Of a DNA stretch of 60,083 nt, positions 25,801-33,358 are shown in pieces. The stretch covers positions 1 through 60,083 of the forward strand of contig NZ_JAJFZM010000010.1 in assembly GCF_020733705.1 (NCBI RefSeq), written 5' to 3'. Both the position numbers and the translations under genes were made by a program. Under the pieces are notes generated by a model, which worked only from the letters and a program-made list of their open reading frames with translations, did no database searches and was not told the origin of the DNA. Source of the DNA: Nocardia australiensis. Lineage in GTDB: Bacteria; Actinomycetota; Actinomycetes; Mycobacteriales; Mycobacteriaceae. Position 1 is the first letter of the stretch, and each line of letters starts with the position of its first letter.

Positions 25801-26921
25801 TCCTGCGCCTTCGCGAGATCCCTTACCGCCTGGGCGGTTTGCACCTGGGATTGAGTGACCCCGTACTGGGCGGACTCGAGTTGACGTTGCGCGGCCTGCA
25901 CTTGGTCGGAGCCCTCGATGCCCTTGGCGTTGGCGTCGTCAGCTTTCGCTTTGGTCTGCTGGTTGCCGACGCGGACGTTGGTGATGTTCTGGGCGGCCTC
26001 GTCGACTGCGTGCTGCGCGGTTTCCACGTCGAGACCAGAGGCTTTGCCGGTGGCGGCGTCGCGGCGAGTCTTGTTCAGTGCCACCACGGCACGCCGGTAG
26101 GCGAGCTCGGCGCCCTTCTCCGTGAGGGCACCGTTCTTGACCGCGAGGTTCAGGTTGTCCTGCGCGTCGCGTGCGTCGATCTTGGCCTGCGTCAACGACT
26201 TCTGGGCGTCCTCCACCGATTGGAGAGCGTCCATCTCGTTGTGCTGTGCGTCGATCACACGCTGCTGCGCGTCGGCGACCTGGTCGAGGTCGTTGGCTGC
26301 TTTCTCGGCTGCCGCCCCGGCGCCTTCGGTGCTGTCCTTCATCGCCGAGAACGCGCCGATAATCCCGGATCCGCCGATAGCGCCGACACCACCGAGCGCG
26401 CCGAGCGCCGCCACCAACCCGCCCGCGGCACCGACAGCGCCGAGGAGGATCGGGACCAGCGCCGTGATTCCCGCGGCGAGGCCGGTGAATTTCACTGCGG
26501 ACATCGCCGTCAGTGAGCGGGTGGCGCGGTCGGCGGATCCGCTGACGCCACTCAAGCCGCCGACGTTGGGGCGGATATTCGCGGTGCGGTCCCGGGCCAG
26601 TCGATTCAGCAGCTCATCGATCCGTGCGAACGCCGTTTGGTCCAGCGCTGGAACGATGTTCGCGTACACCGTCGGCCGATACGTGGCAAGGACTGCTTCG
26701 AACTCGCGCCGGTTGAAGTTCGGGCGGACATCGACAGTGACGCCGGCGTCTATCCGCTGCAACTCCGTTCGCAGCCGCTCCGTGAATCCCGCTAGGGACG
26801 GTTCGATGTCAACGGCGAGTTCAGCGTTGACCCGGTCCAGGTCTTGACGAAGGCGACGCACGAACCCCGTGAAGTCGGGCTTTATCTCGACTGACGCTGA
26901 TCCGGCCGAGTAATCAGGCAC
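22806..26921 (-). CDS. Tape measure protein with two peptidoglycan hydrolase-like domains
   Basis: The 1371-aa product is the largest in the element. Residues about 1-400 are helical with coiled-coil heptads, and about 430-800 are a long hydrophobic stretch of repeated 'LxPLIPxLAxxL' helices, as in other tape measures. At about 930-1015 there is an M15-like peptidase motif (GHHTQGKAADFS ... RNHVHWAVG). At about 1165-1250 there is a transglycosylase-like domain (IAQIGIESGGNPNAQN...GLLQVIKPTF). A 45-residue module ending LSxxEFVVNAxxA occurs twice, near 840 and 1260. AGGAGG favours GTG 26921 over 26927. Confidence 0.9.
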   Translation of the reverse strand: MPDYSAGSASVEIKPDFTGFVRRLRQDLDRVNAELAVDIEPSLAGFTERLRTELQRIDAGVTVDVRPNFNRREFEAVLATYRPTVYANIVPALDQTAFARIDELLNRLARDRTANIRPNVGGLSGVSGSADRATRSLTAMSAVKFTGLAAGITALVPILLGAVGAAGGLVAALGALGGVGAIGGSGIIGAFSAMKDSTEGAGAAAEKAANDLDQVADAQQRVIDAQHNEMDALQSVEDAQKSLTQAKIDARDAQDNLNLAVKNGALTEKGAELAYRRAVVALNKTRRDAATGKASGLDVETAQHAVDEAAQNITNVRVGNQQTKAKADDANAKGIEGSDQVQAAQRQLESAQYGVTQSQVQTAQAVRDLAKAQDDAAQSAAAAAGNTDKLQQALAKLSPNARDFVLQMQALGPAWKDLRLAVQDNLFAGLGDSMTQLANNQMPALKDGLSQIAGGLNSAIKDTLSSLDGLFTELVNNGSMQGFIDGINAAMQGIAPLVTGLTSSFITLGEVVGPHLGPFFAALGKMISDISGPLGQIGGVFLDTLTALMPTLTQLINAMSTGLAPILPVVGRLFDSIGQALIPLIPSISRIVEIIGNALADAIVALAPYLPTIAQAFADILAAVAPLITPLAQLIGVIAGAIATNLSSLATALAPVITQLAEGLTPVIPILTNAFAQLTPVFAQIAATIGTALVSALEKILPVLPELIQSWSNLMIALVPLLPVIVDLAVQILPVLADILVRLAPFLVTLLNHITDLVNYVVPILIPAMEKWKDTMVGAWDKIKGAWDGMKAGLDQLRDKFSGVVDKIKEIWTGLTDVFKAGGLGGVAGKVVDKALDLIPGHATGGLVTGEGTSTSDSILARLSDREFVVNARSAAKYMPLLEAINTDQVPGFAEGGAVRGPNKKKQSTGQSAIVSSMADVVAAKFPGMTLTSGQRNTDNGHHTQGKAADFSNGSDDTPEMQALASFIATNYPQSLELIHQPFGHNIKDGKDVGDGLGVYGAATMGQHRNHVHWAVGSVISAPAATPSTVTPASPQAANDPSNYSNGTYIGPSSVDTSKDVQADSGLPEEYSAQGIGAKAGSILAEGLLGIFGLENSVLSSSNPYNKALNTTVDYYSQKQQTEQDDPGTLSTTAPATTAPAPAAPPAKHTYQPGAGAEQWRDTVLTVLRGTGRSDGLADRTIAQIGIESGGNPNAQNNYDINAKNGTPSIGLLQVIKPTFDSNIDGRYPGGQQDPEANIAAAFNYVDKRYGGAAKIWPTTAGYAGGGWVFGQGSGTSDSNLARLSNGEFVVNAAAAAANGDVLQAINSGLSLRAPSLPAGLSPRGGDTSNTTRDHSVNFNGDVHVMNHDQLVREQDRWATNQSMGALAAYS

Positions 26922-27716
26922 CGTCACCTCCTGGGATCAGTCGCAGTTCCATGGCGTTCGCTTTGTCGCGCTTGAGTTCTCGGCGTCGCTGGATGTGCGG
27001 GGGTTCGGGGCGGGCCGCGGTGGGCGCGGTAGCGACGTCGGCGTGCGCGGTGGCGTACATGACCCTCGTGAGGAGGTCCTCGATGTTCGCCAACCGACTG
27101 ATCAGTGGGTCGAACCCCTCGAGCGGGATCGGCCCGGCGGTCTCCGGCATCCGGGCGAGTGCCTCGACGGTGTCGGGGTCACGGAGTTTCGCGGACTGAT
27201 AGAGGGAGCCTTGCGGGAAGTGGTCTTTCAGCTCCCACAGATCGCGCCAGTCCCGTTCCCCGCGCAGCCACTCGTTGAGGTCGAGGCCGAGATATTTGTG
27301 GAGGTCCCAGCGCAGTTCAACGTCGTAGCGGGCGACCTCGGTTACGAGGCCCCAGACCCCCCCTCCACATCACCGGCGCCCTTACCGGAGAGGTGGTCGG
27401 TCAACATTCGCGCGAACCCCACGAACAAGTCGGCGGAGTCCTTTTCGGCGTCGAAGATCTCGACGATCCGCGTGTATTGGGCGTCACCGAGCACAGCCCG
27501 CACCTGCGCGAACGTGTCCCCCGCACGGGCGGCGTAGTAATACGACTCCTGCGCTTTCAGCGAGAGTGGCAGCGACACACGGATCTCCGGATCGAACCCG
27601 TCGTCGGGTCCGAGGACGAAGTCCTCGATCGTGGGGGTGTCCTTGCTGGCGTGCTGGGCGCGCGCCCGCAGCTGTGAGAACCGTTGCGCGGGTGCAACCC
27701 TCTTCTTCGGGGGCAT
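26914..27716 (-). CDS. Tail assembly chaperone GT, -1 frameshift product
   Basis: Reading starts at ATG 27716, slips back one base on seven G (minus strand, 27363-27357) so that base 27357 is read twice, and continues to the stop at 26914, giving 267 aa. After the slip the frame reads GTC TGG GGC CTC GTA and yields VWGLVTEVARYDVELRWDLHKYLGLDLNEW and RGERDWRDLWELKDHF, typical of the T extension, then on through MPETAGPIPLEGF. G and GT chaperones load the tape measure in siphoviruses. The downstream frame has no start of its own for about 200 bp before that methionine. Confidence 0.9.
27342..27716 (-). CDS. Tail assembly chaperone G (unshifted product)
   Basis: The 124-aa unshifted product starts MPPKKRVAPAQRFSQLRARAQHASKDTPTIEDFVLGPDDGFDPEIRVSLPLSLKAQESYYYAARAGDTFAQVRAVLGDAQY and ends GKGAGDVEGGSGAS, the last residues being coded by and just after the slippery run. 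The small domain with YARI(V)EIFDAEKDSADLFVGFARMLTDHL is characteristic of actinophage G proteins. It lies between the major tail gene and the tape measure, as expected. Confidence 0.88.
   Translation of the reverse strand: MPPKKRVAPAQRFSQLRARAQHASKDTPTIEDFVLGPDDGFDPEIRVSLPLSLKAQESYYYAARAGDTFAQVRAVLGDAQYTRIVEIFDAEKDSADLFVGFARMLTDHLSGKGAGDVEGGSGAS
27357..27363 (-). other. Programmed -1 ribosomal frameshift site GGGGGGG
   Basis: Seven G on the coding strand, read GAG GGG GGG TCT in the zero frame, placed five codons before the G stop. Homopolymeric G slippery runs are used for G/GT expression in many actinophages. The -1 frame is open in both directions across the site and encodes T-like sequence. 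Confidence 0.9.
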
Positions 27717-27795
27717 GACTTACTCCTGTTCCTGGCGGTCCTGGCGGAAGCCGCCCCCGCGCTCCGCCAGGAGGACGCGAGGACGGCGTACGGGG

Positions 27796-28701
27796 TTAGG
27801 AGACGGTGACGGCGCAGGTGACAGGGGTGAGCGCCCCGAGGGTCACGGTCACCGTCGACGTGCCGGTTGCGACCGCGCTGATACGTCCACCAGAGGTGAC
27901 CGTCGCCTTGGCGGGAGTGCCCGACACATAGGTCGCCTCGGCAGTGCGGTCGAATCCGTTGTTGTCGAGCACCAGAAGTTGCAGCTTGCCTCCGACGGCG
28001 AGGGTGGTCGTGGCCGGTGACACGGTGATCGAGGTGGCCGCGCTCAGAAACCCGGCATCGGTGGCGATGCTGTCGAAACCGGCACCGGCGACACCGAAGT
28101 CATAGAGGGCACCCCACTCGGTGTCCTCATAGATCGTCAGCGTCATCGGCAGGCCGAGTTCCGCGCCCTGCTGTCCGGACATCGCGGCACGCTTGGTGAC
28201 GGCGACCTTGCCGAACATCCACCACGGGTACAGCTCGGCGGACGGCATGCCGTCGTAGGCGATGACGATGGCCGAGTAGTACTGGATAGACAACTGGCTG
28301 GTCTTGCGGGCGTGGAACCCCTTACCCGGGGTAGCGGACGTCGTCGAGAGGTCGGTGTTGTGCCACATCTCGAGGTTGCCCTTGCGCCACTCCTGCGCGA
28401 AGTAGTCGATGGTGAACCCTTCGGCGGTGACGATGGTGCGCCGCGGGCCCGAGGATCCGTAGCCTTCGACGGCCGAGGACTGGGTATCCGGCGTCAGCTC
28501 GACACCAGCCTTCTTCTGGATCTCACCCGAGCTGAACCAGCCCGCGCCCATGGCTTGCAGGACACCGGAGGCGTCGGTGAGATCGGCTGGCATGTAGCTG
28601 GCGCCCGGCGCCCACTTGTGCAACAGCACCAGGTAGTCGAGGGCGGATACGACCAGCGGGTCGTTCTTGCCCTTCAAGGTGAGAAAGTCGGTAGCAACCA
28701 T
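27796..28701 (-). CDS. Major tail protein with C-terminal Ig-like (Big2) domain
   Basis: The 301-aa product has a tube domain over about the first 215 residues (SALDYLVLLHKWAPGASYMPADLTDASG, GYGSSGPRRTIVTAEGFTIDYFAQEWRKGNLEMW, ELYPWWMFGKVAVTKRAA). A bacterial Ig-like group 2 domain follows (SITVSPATTTLAVGGKLQLLVLDNNGFDRTAEATYVSGTPAKATVTSGGRISAVATGTSTVTV). Such add-on domains decorate the outside of tail tubes and are thought to bind cell-surface polymers. It is followed by the chaperone genes in the normal order. Confidence 0.85.
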   Translation of the reverse strand: MVATDFLTLKGKNDPLVVSALDYLVLLHKWAPGASYMPADLTDASGVLQAMGAGWFSSGEIQKKAGVELTPDTQSSAVEGYGSSGPRRTIVTAEGFTIDYFAQEWRKGNLEMWHNTDLSTTSATPGKGFHARKTSQLSIQYYSAIVIAYDGMPSAELYPWWMFGKVAVTKRAAMSGQQGAELGLPMTLTIYEDTEWGALYDFGVAGAGFDSIATDAGFLSAATSITVSPATTTLAVGGKLQLLVLDNNGFDRTAEATYVSGTPAKATVTSGGRISAVATGTSTVTVTLGALTPVTCAVTVS

Positions 28702-28777
28702 GATGGCGCTCCTATCCGCCCCATCGGGGCATCACGAATCACCGCGGCAGGCGCGGTAATCGGGAGAAAAATGTTGG

Positions 28778-29269
28778 TTAGAGAGGAAGGGACGCGCGGA
28801 TGCTCGTGTAGTCCGGGCGGTCGCGCGGGAGACGGCATTCGACGCGGAACGTCGCCGGGACCAGCCGGTGGTCGGGGTTCAGGTCCGGGATCTGTTGAGG
28901 GCCGACCACCTCATCGATGGAGGCGATCATGGTGATGGAGCCGTCCTCATGGCGCACCGGGCCACCGTGAGCGAACGACAGCATGACCTGGCGCAGGTAC
29001 TCCATGACCGCCCACGAATCCTGTCGTGTGGCGGTGAGGACACCTAGCTGGATAGCGGCAGCATCGAACAACCCGTCGGACCCCATCCCACCCCGGTATA
29101 CCCGCACTACGGGCACACCGGCGTTGATGAGGTCAGTGACATCGTCGGGCAACCATGTGCAGGCGACGCCTTGCGGGGTCAGCAGGTCCAGGTATTTCTG
29201 GACCAGATCCAGCACCACAAGTTCGCGGTCGGGGAACCCGCCCTCATACCAGTTGGGGAACGTGATCAC
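28778..29269 (-). CDS. Tail terminator-like protein (163 aa)
   Basis: MITFPNWYEGGFPDRELVVLDLVQKYLDLL...ACTWLPDDVTDLINAGVPVVRVYRGGMGSDGLFDAAAIQLGVLTATRQDSWAVMEYLRQVML... ends FRVECRLPRDRPDYTSIRASL. The alpha-beta fold order, size and position just before the major tail gene fit tail terminator/completion proteins of siphoviruses. GTG 29269 overlaps the upstream stop (GTGA). Confidence 0.7.
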   Translation of the reverse strand: MITFPNWYEGGFPDRELVVLDLVQKYLDLLTPQGVACTWLPDDVTDLINAGVPVVRVYRGGMGSDGLFDAAAIQLGVLTATRQDSWAVMEYLRQVMLSFAHGGPVRHEDGSITMIASIDEVVGPQQIPDLNPDHRLVPATFRVECRLPRDRPDYTSIRASLPL

Positions 29270-29589
29270 AACTGCCCCAACTGATTCAACACGATGTTGA
29301 GATCATGGGCGCCGACCTGGATTCCTGTGTTGCCGTCGTCGGTGCCGTACTCGTGGCTGGCCGCGTACGGCGCTTCCACGATCAGGCGGGAACACCACCG
29401 GTCACCACGACTACCGCCGATAAAAGTTTCGACCCGCGCCGACCGCGCCAGGCGGCCAGTACGTTTCGCGACGATCTCCCGGTACAGGGCTTGAGCGACC
29501 TCACCGCGTTCGAACATCAGTGAGCGCATCTCACCGGATTTGAGGATGCCGCCGACCGCGGGGTTCGGGGCGGGGATGTTGTTTTGCAT
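29266..29589 (-). CDS. Connector protein, HK97 gp10-like (107 aa)
   Basis: MQNNIPAPNPAVGGILKSGEMRSLMFERGEVAQALYREIVAKRTGRLARSARVETFIGGSRGDRWCSRLIVEAPYAASHEYGTDDGN. The RTGRLARSARV...APYAASHEYGT pattern is that of HK97 gp10-type neck or tail-completion proteins (GxLxxS...YAxxvEfGT). Starts in a TGATG overlap with the stop of the gene upstream. Confidence 0.75.
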   Translation of the reverse strand: MQNNIPAPNPAVGGILKSGEMRSLMFERGEVAQALYREIVAKRTGRLARSARVETFIGGSRGDRWCSRLIVEAPYAASHEYGTDDGNTGIQVGAHDLNIVLNQLGQL

Positions 29590-29939
29590 CAGAACACCCC
29601 TTTCAGCTTCACGATCTTGAACCCGGTGTCCCACCCGGTCATTGGGTGGAGTTGATCCCATTGCGGACCACCGACGACCGTGTACACCGATTGATCGGTG
29701 CGGCGAATCCGATCGGTGCCGAGTAGGTCCGCGGATCTGGGGATGGCGAGGTTGGCGTGGACCGTCGAGGTGTCACGCCGCTGGTCGTCTTCCTGCACTG
29801 CCGCCCCGGCGTCCGACCCGGACCAGAACACGCACCCTTCGATGCTGTGGTGGACAGCGTCGGATCGGTCGCCGACCCGGTCACGGGTGGCGCGCAGCAC
29901 CTCCACGGTTTCCCCGTATGGGGCGTTGATCGGGTTCAC
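29589..29939 (-). CDS. Head closure / stopper-like protein (116 aa)
   Basis: MNPINAPYGETVEVLRATRDRVGDRSDAVHHSIEGCVFWSGSDAGAAVQEDDQRRDTSTVHANLAIPRSADLLGTDRIRRTDQSVYTVVGGPQWDQLHPMTGWDTG. A small beta-barrel-like pattern with 'DRIRRTDQSVYTVVGGPQWDQ' as in head-tail joining proteins. GTG start at 29939 in a GTGA overlap. Position between the adaptor and gp10-like genes supports the assignment. Confidence 0.7.
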   Translation of the reverse strand: MNPINAPYGETVEVLRATRDRVGDRSDAVHHSIEGCVFWSGSDAGAAVQEDDQRRDTSTVHANLAIPRSADLLGTDRIRRTDQSVYTVVGGPQWDQLHPMTGWDTGFKIVKLKGVF

Positions 29940-30334
29940 AGTCCCGGGCTCGTCATCGAGACGGCGCCGGACACATTGATGCCCAACAGTCCGAAGAGGG
30001 TGTCACGGTCGGTGTCGTAGATGTACAAGTTGCCGTTGGGGTTGCTGTAGGAGACCTGCGCGGTGAACGGGCCCATCGTCTGTTGGACTTGGGAAGCGCC
30101 GTCGTAGCCGCCGTTGGTCATGGACCGGCGGACCATCGCGCAGGACACGATCTTCAAGCCGTCGGCGAGCAGTTCATTGTCGGCCGCCAGGGCTTCCAGG
30201 TCTGCCGCGTAGGGCTTGAACCACGCCTTCAGCCAGAACGCCGCGTCGCCCAGCAGCACGGCGGCGCGTGCCTCCTCCTCCGGGGAGAGGGCACGCCAGC
30301 GTGCGGCCAGATCGGCGGACATGGCGAAGGCCAT
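29936..30334 (-). CDS. Head-tail adaptor, Gp19/Gp15/Gp42-like (132 aa)
   Basis: MAFAMSADLAARWRALSPEEEARAAVLLGDAAFWLKAWFKPYAADLEALAADNELLADGLKIVSCAMVRRSMTNGGYDGASQVQQTMGPFTAQVSYSNPNGNLYI is the pattern of the phage Gp19/Gp15/Gp42 adaptor family (SxxExxRAxxLLxDAx..L...; VxxMVxRxM; SxxxGPfsxs.sysNPxGnLyl). It binds the portal and starts the neck. The ATG at 30334 gives the family's start. Confidence 0.82.
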   Translation of the reverse strand: MAFAMSADLAARWRALSPEEEARAAVLLGDAAFWLKAWFKPYAADLEALAADNELLADGLKIVSCAMVRRSMTNGGYDGASQVQQTMGPFTAQVSYSNPNGNLYIYDTDRDTLFGLLGINVSGAVSMTSPGL

Positions 30335-30338
30335 GGTG

Positions 30339-30557
30339 TCAGTTCTCCTTGCGGGCGCGTGCGGTCCGCGGCTTCGGCGCGGCCTCGGGTGCGACCGGCT
30401 CGGGCTCCTGGCCCAGCAGCACGTTGAGCCGGTCGAACCTCTCGAGGTTGTCCGGGTGCACATGGATGGTCGCGCCGCGGTCGGCGCTACGGTGTGCACC
30501 GTCACCGTCGATGTAGGCCATCGACCCGAGTCGGACGGTGCGCTCCACCCCGGACAT
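30339..30557 (-). CDS. Small head protein (72 aa)
   Basis: MSGVERTVRLGSMAYIDGDGAHRSADRGATIHVHPDNLERFDRLNVLLGQEPEPV... ends with a basic PKPRTARARKEN. Short proteins with a 'GATIxVHPDNLERFDRLN' segment follow the capsid gene in other actinophages; function unknown. Overlaps the capsid stop (TGATG). Confidence 0.6.
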   Translation of the reverse strand: MSGVERTVRLGSMAYIDGDGAHRSADRGATIHVHPDNLERFDRLNVLLGQEPEPVAPEAAPKPRTARARKEN

Positions 30558-31465
30558 CAGGCGGCCAGACCCGACAACTTGACGGCGTTGTAGGGGTTGG
30601 TCACCGCGAACACCGAACGGATCGACGCCTGAACCCACGAGGATTCAGTGGCGTCGTCGCGCCAGCTGACCGTCTGCAACGGCTGCTCGTAGCGCACCTG
30701 ACCGACAGTGCCTTCCTGCACCGCATAGGCGGTACCGGCGGCGACCTGGTTCGACACGATCATCGACAGACCGTTGGCGGCCAGCACAGCTGGGCCGTTG
30801 CCCTGGTAGATGATCTCGAAGTTGGCGCGCTCCTGCGGATTCACAATCAGCAGGTTGTAGGTGACGCCCAATTCCTTGACCGCGGCGAGCTTTCGCAGGT
30901 TCGCGAAGTCCGCGGTCGGCATGGCTGCCGAGTTGGTGGTGGTCAACGTCAGCGCCGCCGCGTCCGCCCATGAGGTGGTGGTCATCTGCACGTCGGAGCC
31001 GATCGCGGTGATCGACGCCTCCAACTCAGCAAGCGCCCGCACATGCAACTGACGCGGTATGTCGTTACCGAGCTTGGTGGCTTCGGACTGAATCGCGGTG
31101 AGGTCGTTACGATCCCGCGCCTCATCGGTGACGCGGAACTTACCACCGAGCTTCTCGACCTGCGCGGTCTTCGGCTCGGGACGGTCGAATGTCACCTCGG
31201 GGAACTCGGCACCCGGCGCGACGCGCTGCGTGGCGCGAGTCGGGAACAGGTCGTTGGCGACGAGCTGGTTGTACACCAGAGCACCGCCAGAGACACCGCC
31301 ACCGTTGGTGAAGATCCGTTCCGCGAAGTACTGCTTCAACGCCAGATCCGACAAGTAGGCGTTGATGCGGGTCGGCTCCTTCAGCATCAGGTCAACCGTG
31401 AGGTTGTTGCCCGAGACGGACGGAGTACCGAGCGGGTATTCCTGGCTGTACGGGGAATTCGCCAT
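30557..31465 (-). CDS. Major capsid protein (HK97 fold)
   Basis: The 302-aa product MANSPYSQEYPLGTPSVSGNNLTVDLMLKEPTRINAYLSDLALKQYFAERIFTNGG contains VEKLGGKFRVTDEARDRNDLTAIQSEATKLGNDIPRQLHVRALAELEASITAI, a spine-helix region, and NLLIVNPQERANFEIIYQGNGP...GMSMIVSN-type A-domain strands. It ends WVQASIRSVFAVTNPYNAVKLSGL. Order (after scaffold and cement protein, before connectors) and the 'Y..VTNPYNAVKLSG' end match actinophage capsid proteins. Confidence 0.85.
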   Translation of the reverse strand: MANSPYSQEYPLGTPSVSGNNLTVDLMLKEPTRINAYLSDLALKQYFAERIFTNGGGVSGGALVYNQLVANDLFPTRATQRVAPGAEFPEVTFDRPEPKTAQVEKLGGKFRVTDEARDRNDLTAIQSEATKLGNDIPRQLHVRALAELEASITAIGSDVQMTTTSWADAAALTLTTTNSAAMPTADFANLRKLAAVKELGVTYNLLIVNPQERANFEIIYQGNGPAVLAANGLSMIVSNQVAAGTAYAVQEGTVGQVRYEQPLQTVSWRDDATESSWVQASIRSVFAVTNPYNAVKLSGLAA

Positions 31466-31482
31466 GATGGGTTACTCCTTCC

Positions 31483-31860
31483 TTACTGGTAGAGGTTGAC
31501 GAAGACGGGGTTGTTGTTCGTGCCGGCCTCGACGGCCTGCCCGACGGCGATACCGGACGCGAGCGTCACAACCTTGCCGCCCGCGGCGATCTCCACCTGC
31601 GCACCCGCGGCGATGGCGCCGCCAGCGGTGACGGGCACGATGCCTCCCTTGATGACGGCTCCAACACCACCGGAAGCGATATCGGCGGTGGCCACACCGA
31701 ACGCAGCACCCGCCGCAGTCGCAGGGGCGACCTTGATCAGACCGGTGGCGGCGTCGCGGCTGGCGGAGATGTTGACAAACGTGGAGCCCGTGACCGCAGC
31801 CGTGGCGAGAACAGTGACGTCTCGACCCGGCCGGAACAGGGGCTTGCACTCATTAGCCAT
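31483..31860 (-). CDS. Capsid cement/decoration protein, DUF2190-like (125 aa)
   Basis: MANECKPLFRPGRDVTVLATAAVTGSTFVNISASRDAATGLIKVAPATAAGAAFGVATADIASGGVGAVIKGGIVPVTAGGAIAAGAQVEIAAGGKVVTLASGIAVGQAVEAGTNNNPVFVNLY. This Gly/Ala-rich beta-tulip pattern (GxVxVxAGxAIAAGxxVxvxxxGkvv) is typical of DUF2190 proteins that stabilise capsids. It directly precedes the capsid gene. Confidence 0.8.
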   Translation of the reverse strand: MANECKPLFRPGRDVTVLATAAVTGSTFVNISASRDAATGLIKVAPATAAGAAFGVATADIASGGVGAVIKGGIVPVTAGGAIAAGAQVEIAAGGKVVTLASGIAVGQAVEAGTNNNPVFVNLYQ

Positions 31861-31872
31861 GAGAGCCCTTTC

Positions 31873-32391
31873 CTAGGTTCGTTCCCGCGGCAACCACGCA
31901 GCGGGATATGAGTTGTCCACCGCAGGAGGTGGAGTGGGCGAGGCGCCGGGCCTCAACGATTCGACCGGCCGATCCGTAGGAGGCGGGGTCGTTTCCTTCA
32001 CGCTGGCCTGCCGCAGCGCCGCGATACGCGCGCCGCGGGCGTCCAGCTCCTCCGGGGTACCTGACCCCAGCAAGTCCATGTCTTCCTCGGGGATACCGTG
32101 ACGGATCGCAGTACGCACCCGGGTCAGCTCGGCCTCACGCTCAGCGGCGGCGGCTTCAGCTTGGGTGGCGCGCTCAGTCGCACGCTGAATCTCCGACTTT
32201 TGTGCTTCCTCAGCCTCGGCGTACTTCTGTGCCAAGGGTTCGACTTCGCGCAGTTTGGTGCGCCACCCTGCGGCTTCCTTGCGGAGCTTCGCGATCTCGG
32301 CCTCGTAGTCCTCGGCACCGCGCGCTGTCGGCTCGGCGACAGGCTCCGGGGCGGGTTCGGCCGTCACGATGGTGTCAGCTGGATCTGTCAT
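31873..32391 (-). CDS. Scaffolding protein (172 aa)
   Basis: The product MTDPADTIVTAEPAPEPVAEP is followed by a long coiled coil (DYEAEIAKLRKEAAGWRTKLREVEPLAQKYAEAEEAQKSEIQRATERATQAEAAAAEREAELTRV) and a Pro-rich tail. Coiled-coil proteins between MuF and capsid genes are scaffolds that direct capsid assembly. The ATG at 32391 overlaps the MuF gene's end by 17 bp. Confidence 0.82.
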   Translation of the reverse strand: MTDPADTIVTAEPAPEPVAEPTARGAEDYEAEIAKLRKEAAGWRTKLREVEPLAQKYAEAEEAQKSEIQRATERATQAEAAAAEREAELTRVRTAIRHGIPEEDMDLLGSGTPEELDARGARIAALRQASVKETTPPPTDRPVESLRPGASPTPPPAVDNSYPAAWLPRERT

Positions 32392-33355
32392 TGTGTTTGC
32401 TCTCCTGGAGCTTTCGCGCTGCCGCCAGGGCAGCTGGTGGGTTGGCACGGACAGCGGCGACGAATGCATCGGTTGCGTCCGTACCGGTCAGTCCCTCGGT
32501 GGAGTCCTCCCAGAGCCGCTCGATCTCTTTGAGCAGATCTGGGTCCTTCTGCCCTCGACGGAACGCCCGGTTGAACGCGAGGCGGGGTTCTCCGTCGAGG
32601 CTGCTGGCGGCGATCCACAACCTTTCGAGGCGTTCGTATTCGGCTTGGCCTTCCCACGGCTGGCCGCGGCGCACCAAGACGGTCTCGCAATCGCAGTTGT
32701 CGTGGTATGCCTCGCCTAGTTCACGATTGCCACGCGGACGGCCGACTACCGATGTCGCAGATTTGTCGGACCGGTACACCGGCCCCCGGGAGGCGAGCAT
32801 CGCGCAGAAGGCGCAGTTCTCGGCACCGGACAGCAAGCGCGCCCAACCGACTTCCTCGCCCGCGCCGTCGGCAGTATCGACAATCGCGTCCCGCCCCGCC
32901 TGCTGGATGTGGCGGCCCATCGTCACCGACACTCGGTTGACAACCTCACGCACCGCCGCCGGGCTCCGGGGCGCTGCAGTGACATTGACGCGTCTACGAG
33001 CTTGACGGCGGGACAGCGGATCCAACTCCGCCGGGGCCACCGTGACCCGCGCGCGCGGCGACGACACTCGTGCTGGCGGTTCGGTGGCGCGCTCGAGGAC
33101 CGACACGACAGCCGCGACCGGATAGTCCCGTATCGGTGCCGGAGTTAAATGCGGATCGAACTCGCGGATTCGCGTGACAGCGGCTTCGTAGCTCTGCTGC
33201 CGATACGGCAAGGTTTCGCGGTGCAGCTGGACAGCGATTTGCTGGCGACGTTGCGGGGTGACCGGGACGCCCTGGGCGACGATGAGGCGGCGGATTACCC
33301 GACCGAGTGTCCTCGCCCACCGCCGCTGCAACGCGAGCAGCGCCGACAGCAGCAT
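32375..33355 (-). CDS. MuF-like minor capsid protein (326 aa)
   Basis: The N-terminal helices are followed by a conserved core CAFCAMLASRGPVYRSDKSATSVVGRPRGNRELGEAYHDNCDCETVLVRRGQPW. The paired cysteines and 'YHDNCDC' are the hallmark of actinophage MuF/VG15-type capsid maturation proteins. The rest is helical and charged, ending KLQESKHNDRSS. It follows the portal gene and is probably a few copies per virion on the inside of the portal vertex. Confidence 0.78.
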   Translation of the reverse strand: MLLSALLALQRRWARTLGRVIRRLIVAQGVPVTPQRRQQIAVQLHRETLPYRQQSYEAAVTRIREFDPHLTPAPIRDYPVAAVVSVLERATEPPARVSSPRARVTVAPAELDPLSRRQARRRVNVTAAPRSPAAVREVVNRVSVTMGRHIQQAGRDAIVDTADGAGEEVGWARLLSGAENCAFCAMLASRGPVYRSDKSATSVVGRPRGNRELGEAYHDNCDCETVLVRRGQPWEGQAEYERLERLWIAASSLDGEPRLAFNRAFRRGQKDPDLLKEIERLWEDSTEGLTGTDATDAFVAAVRANPPAALAAARKLQESKHNDRSS

Positions 33356-33358
33356 GGA

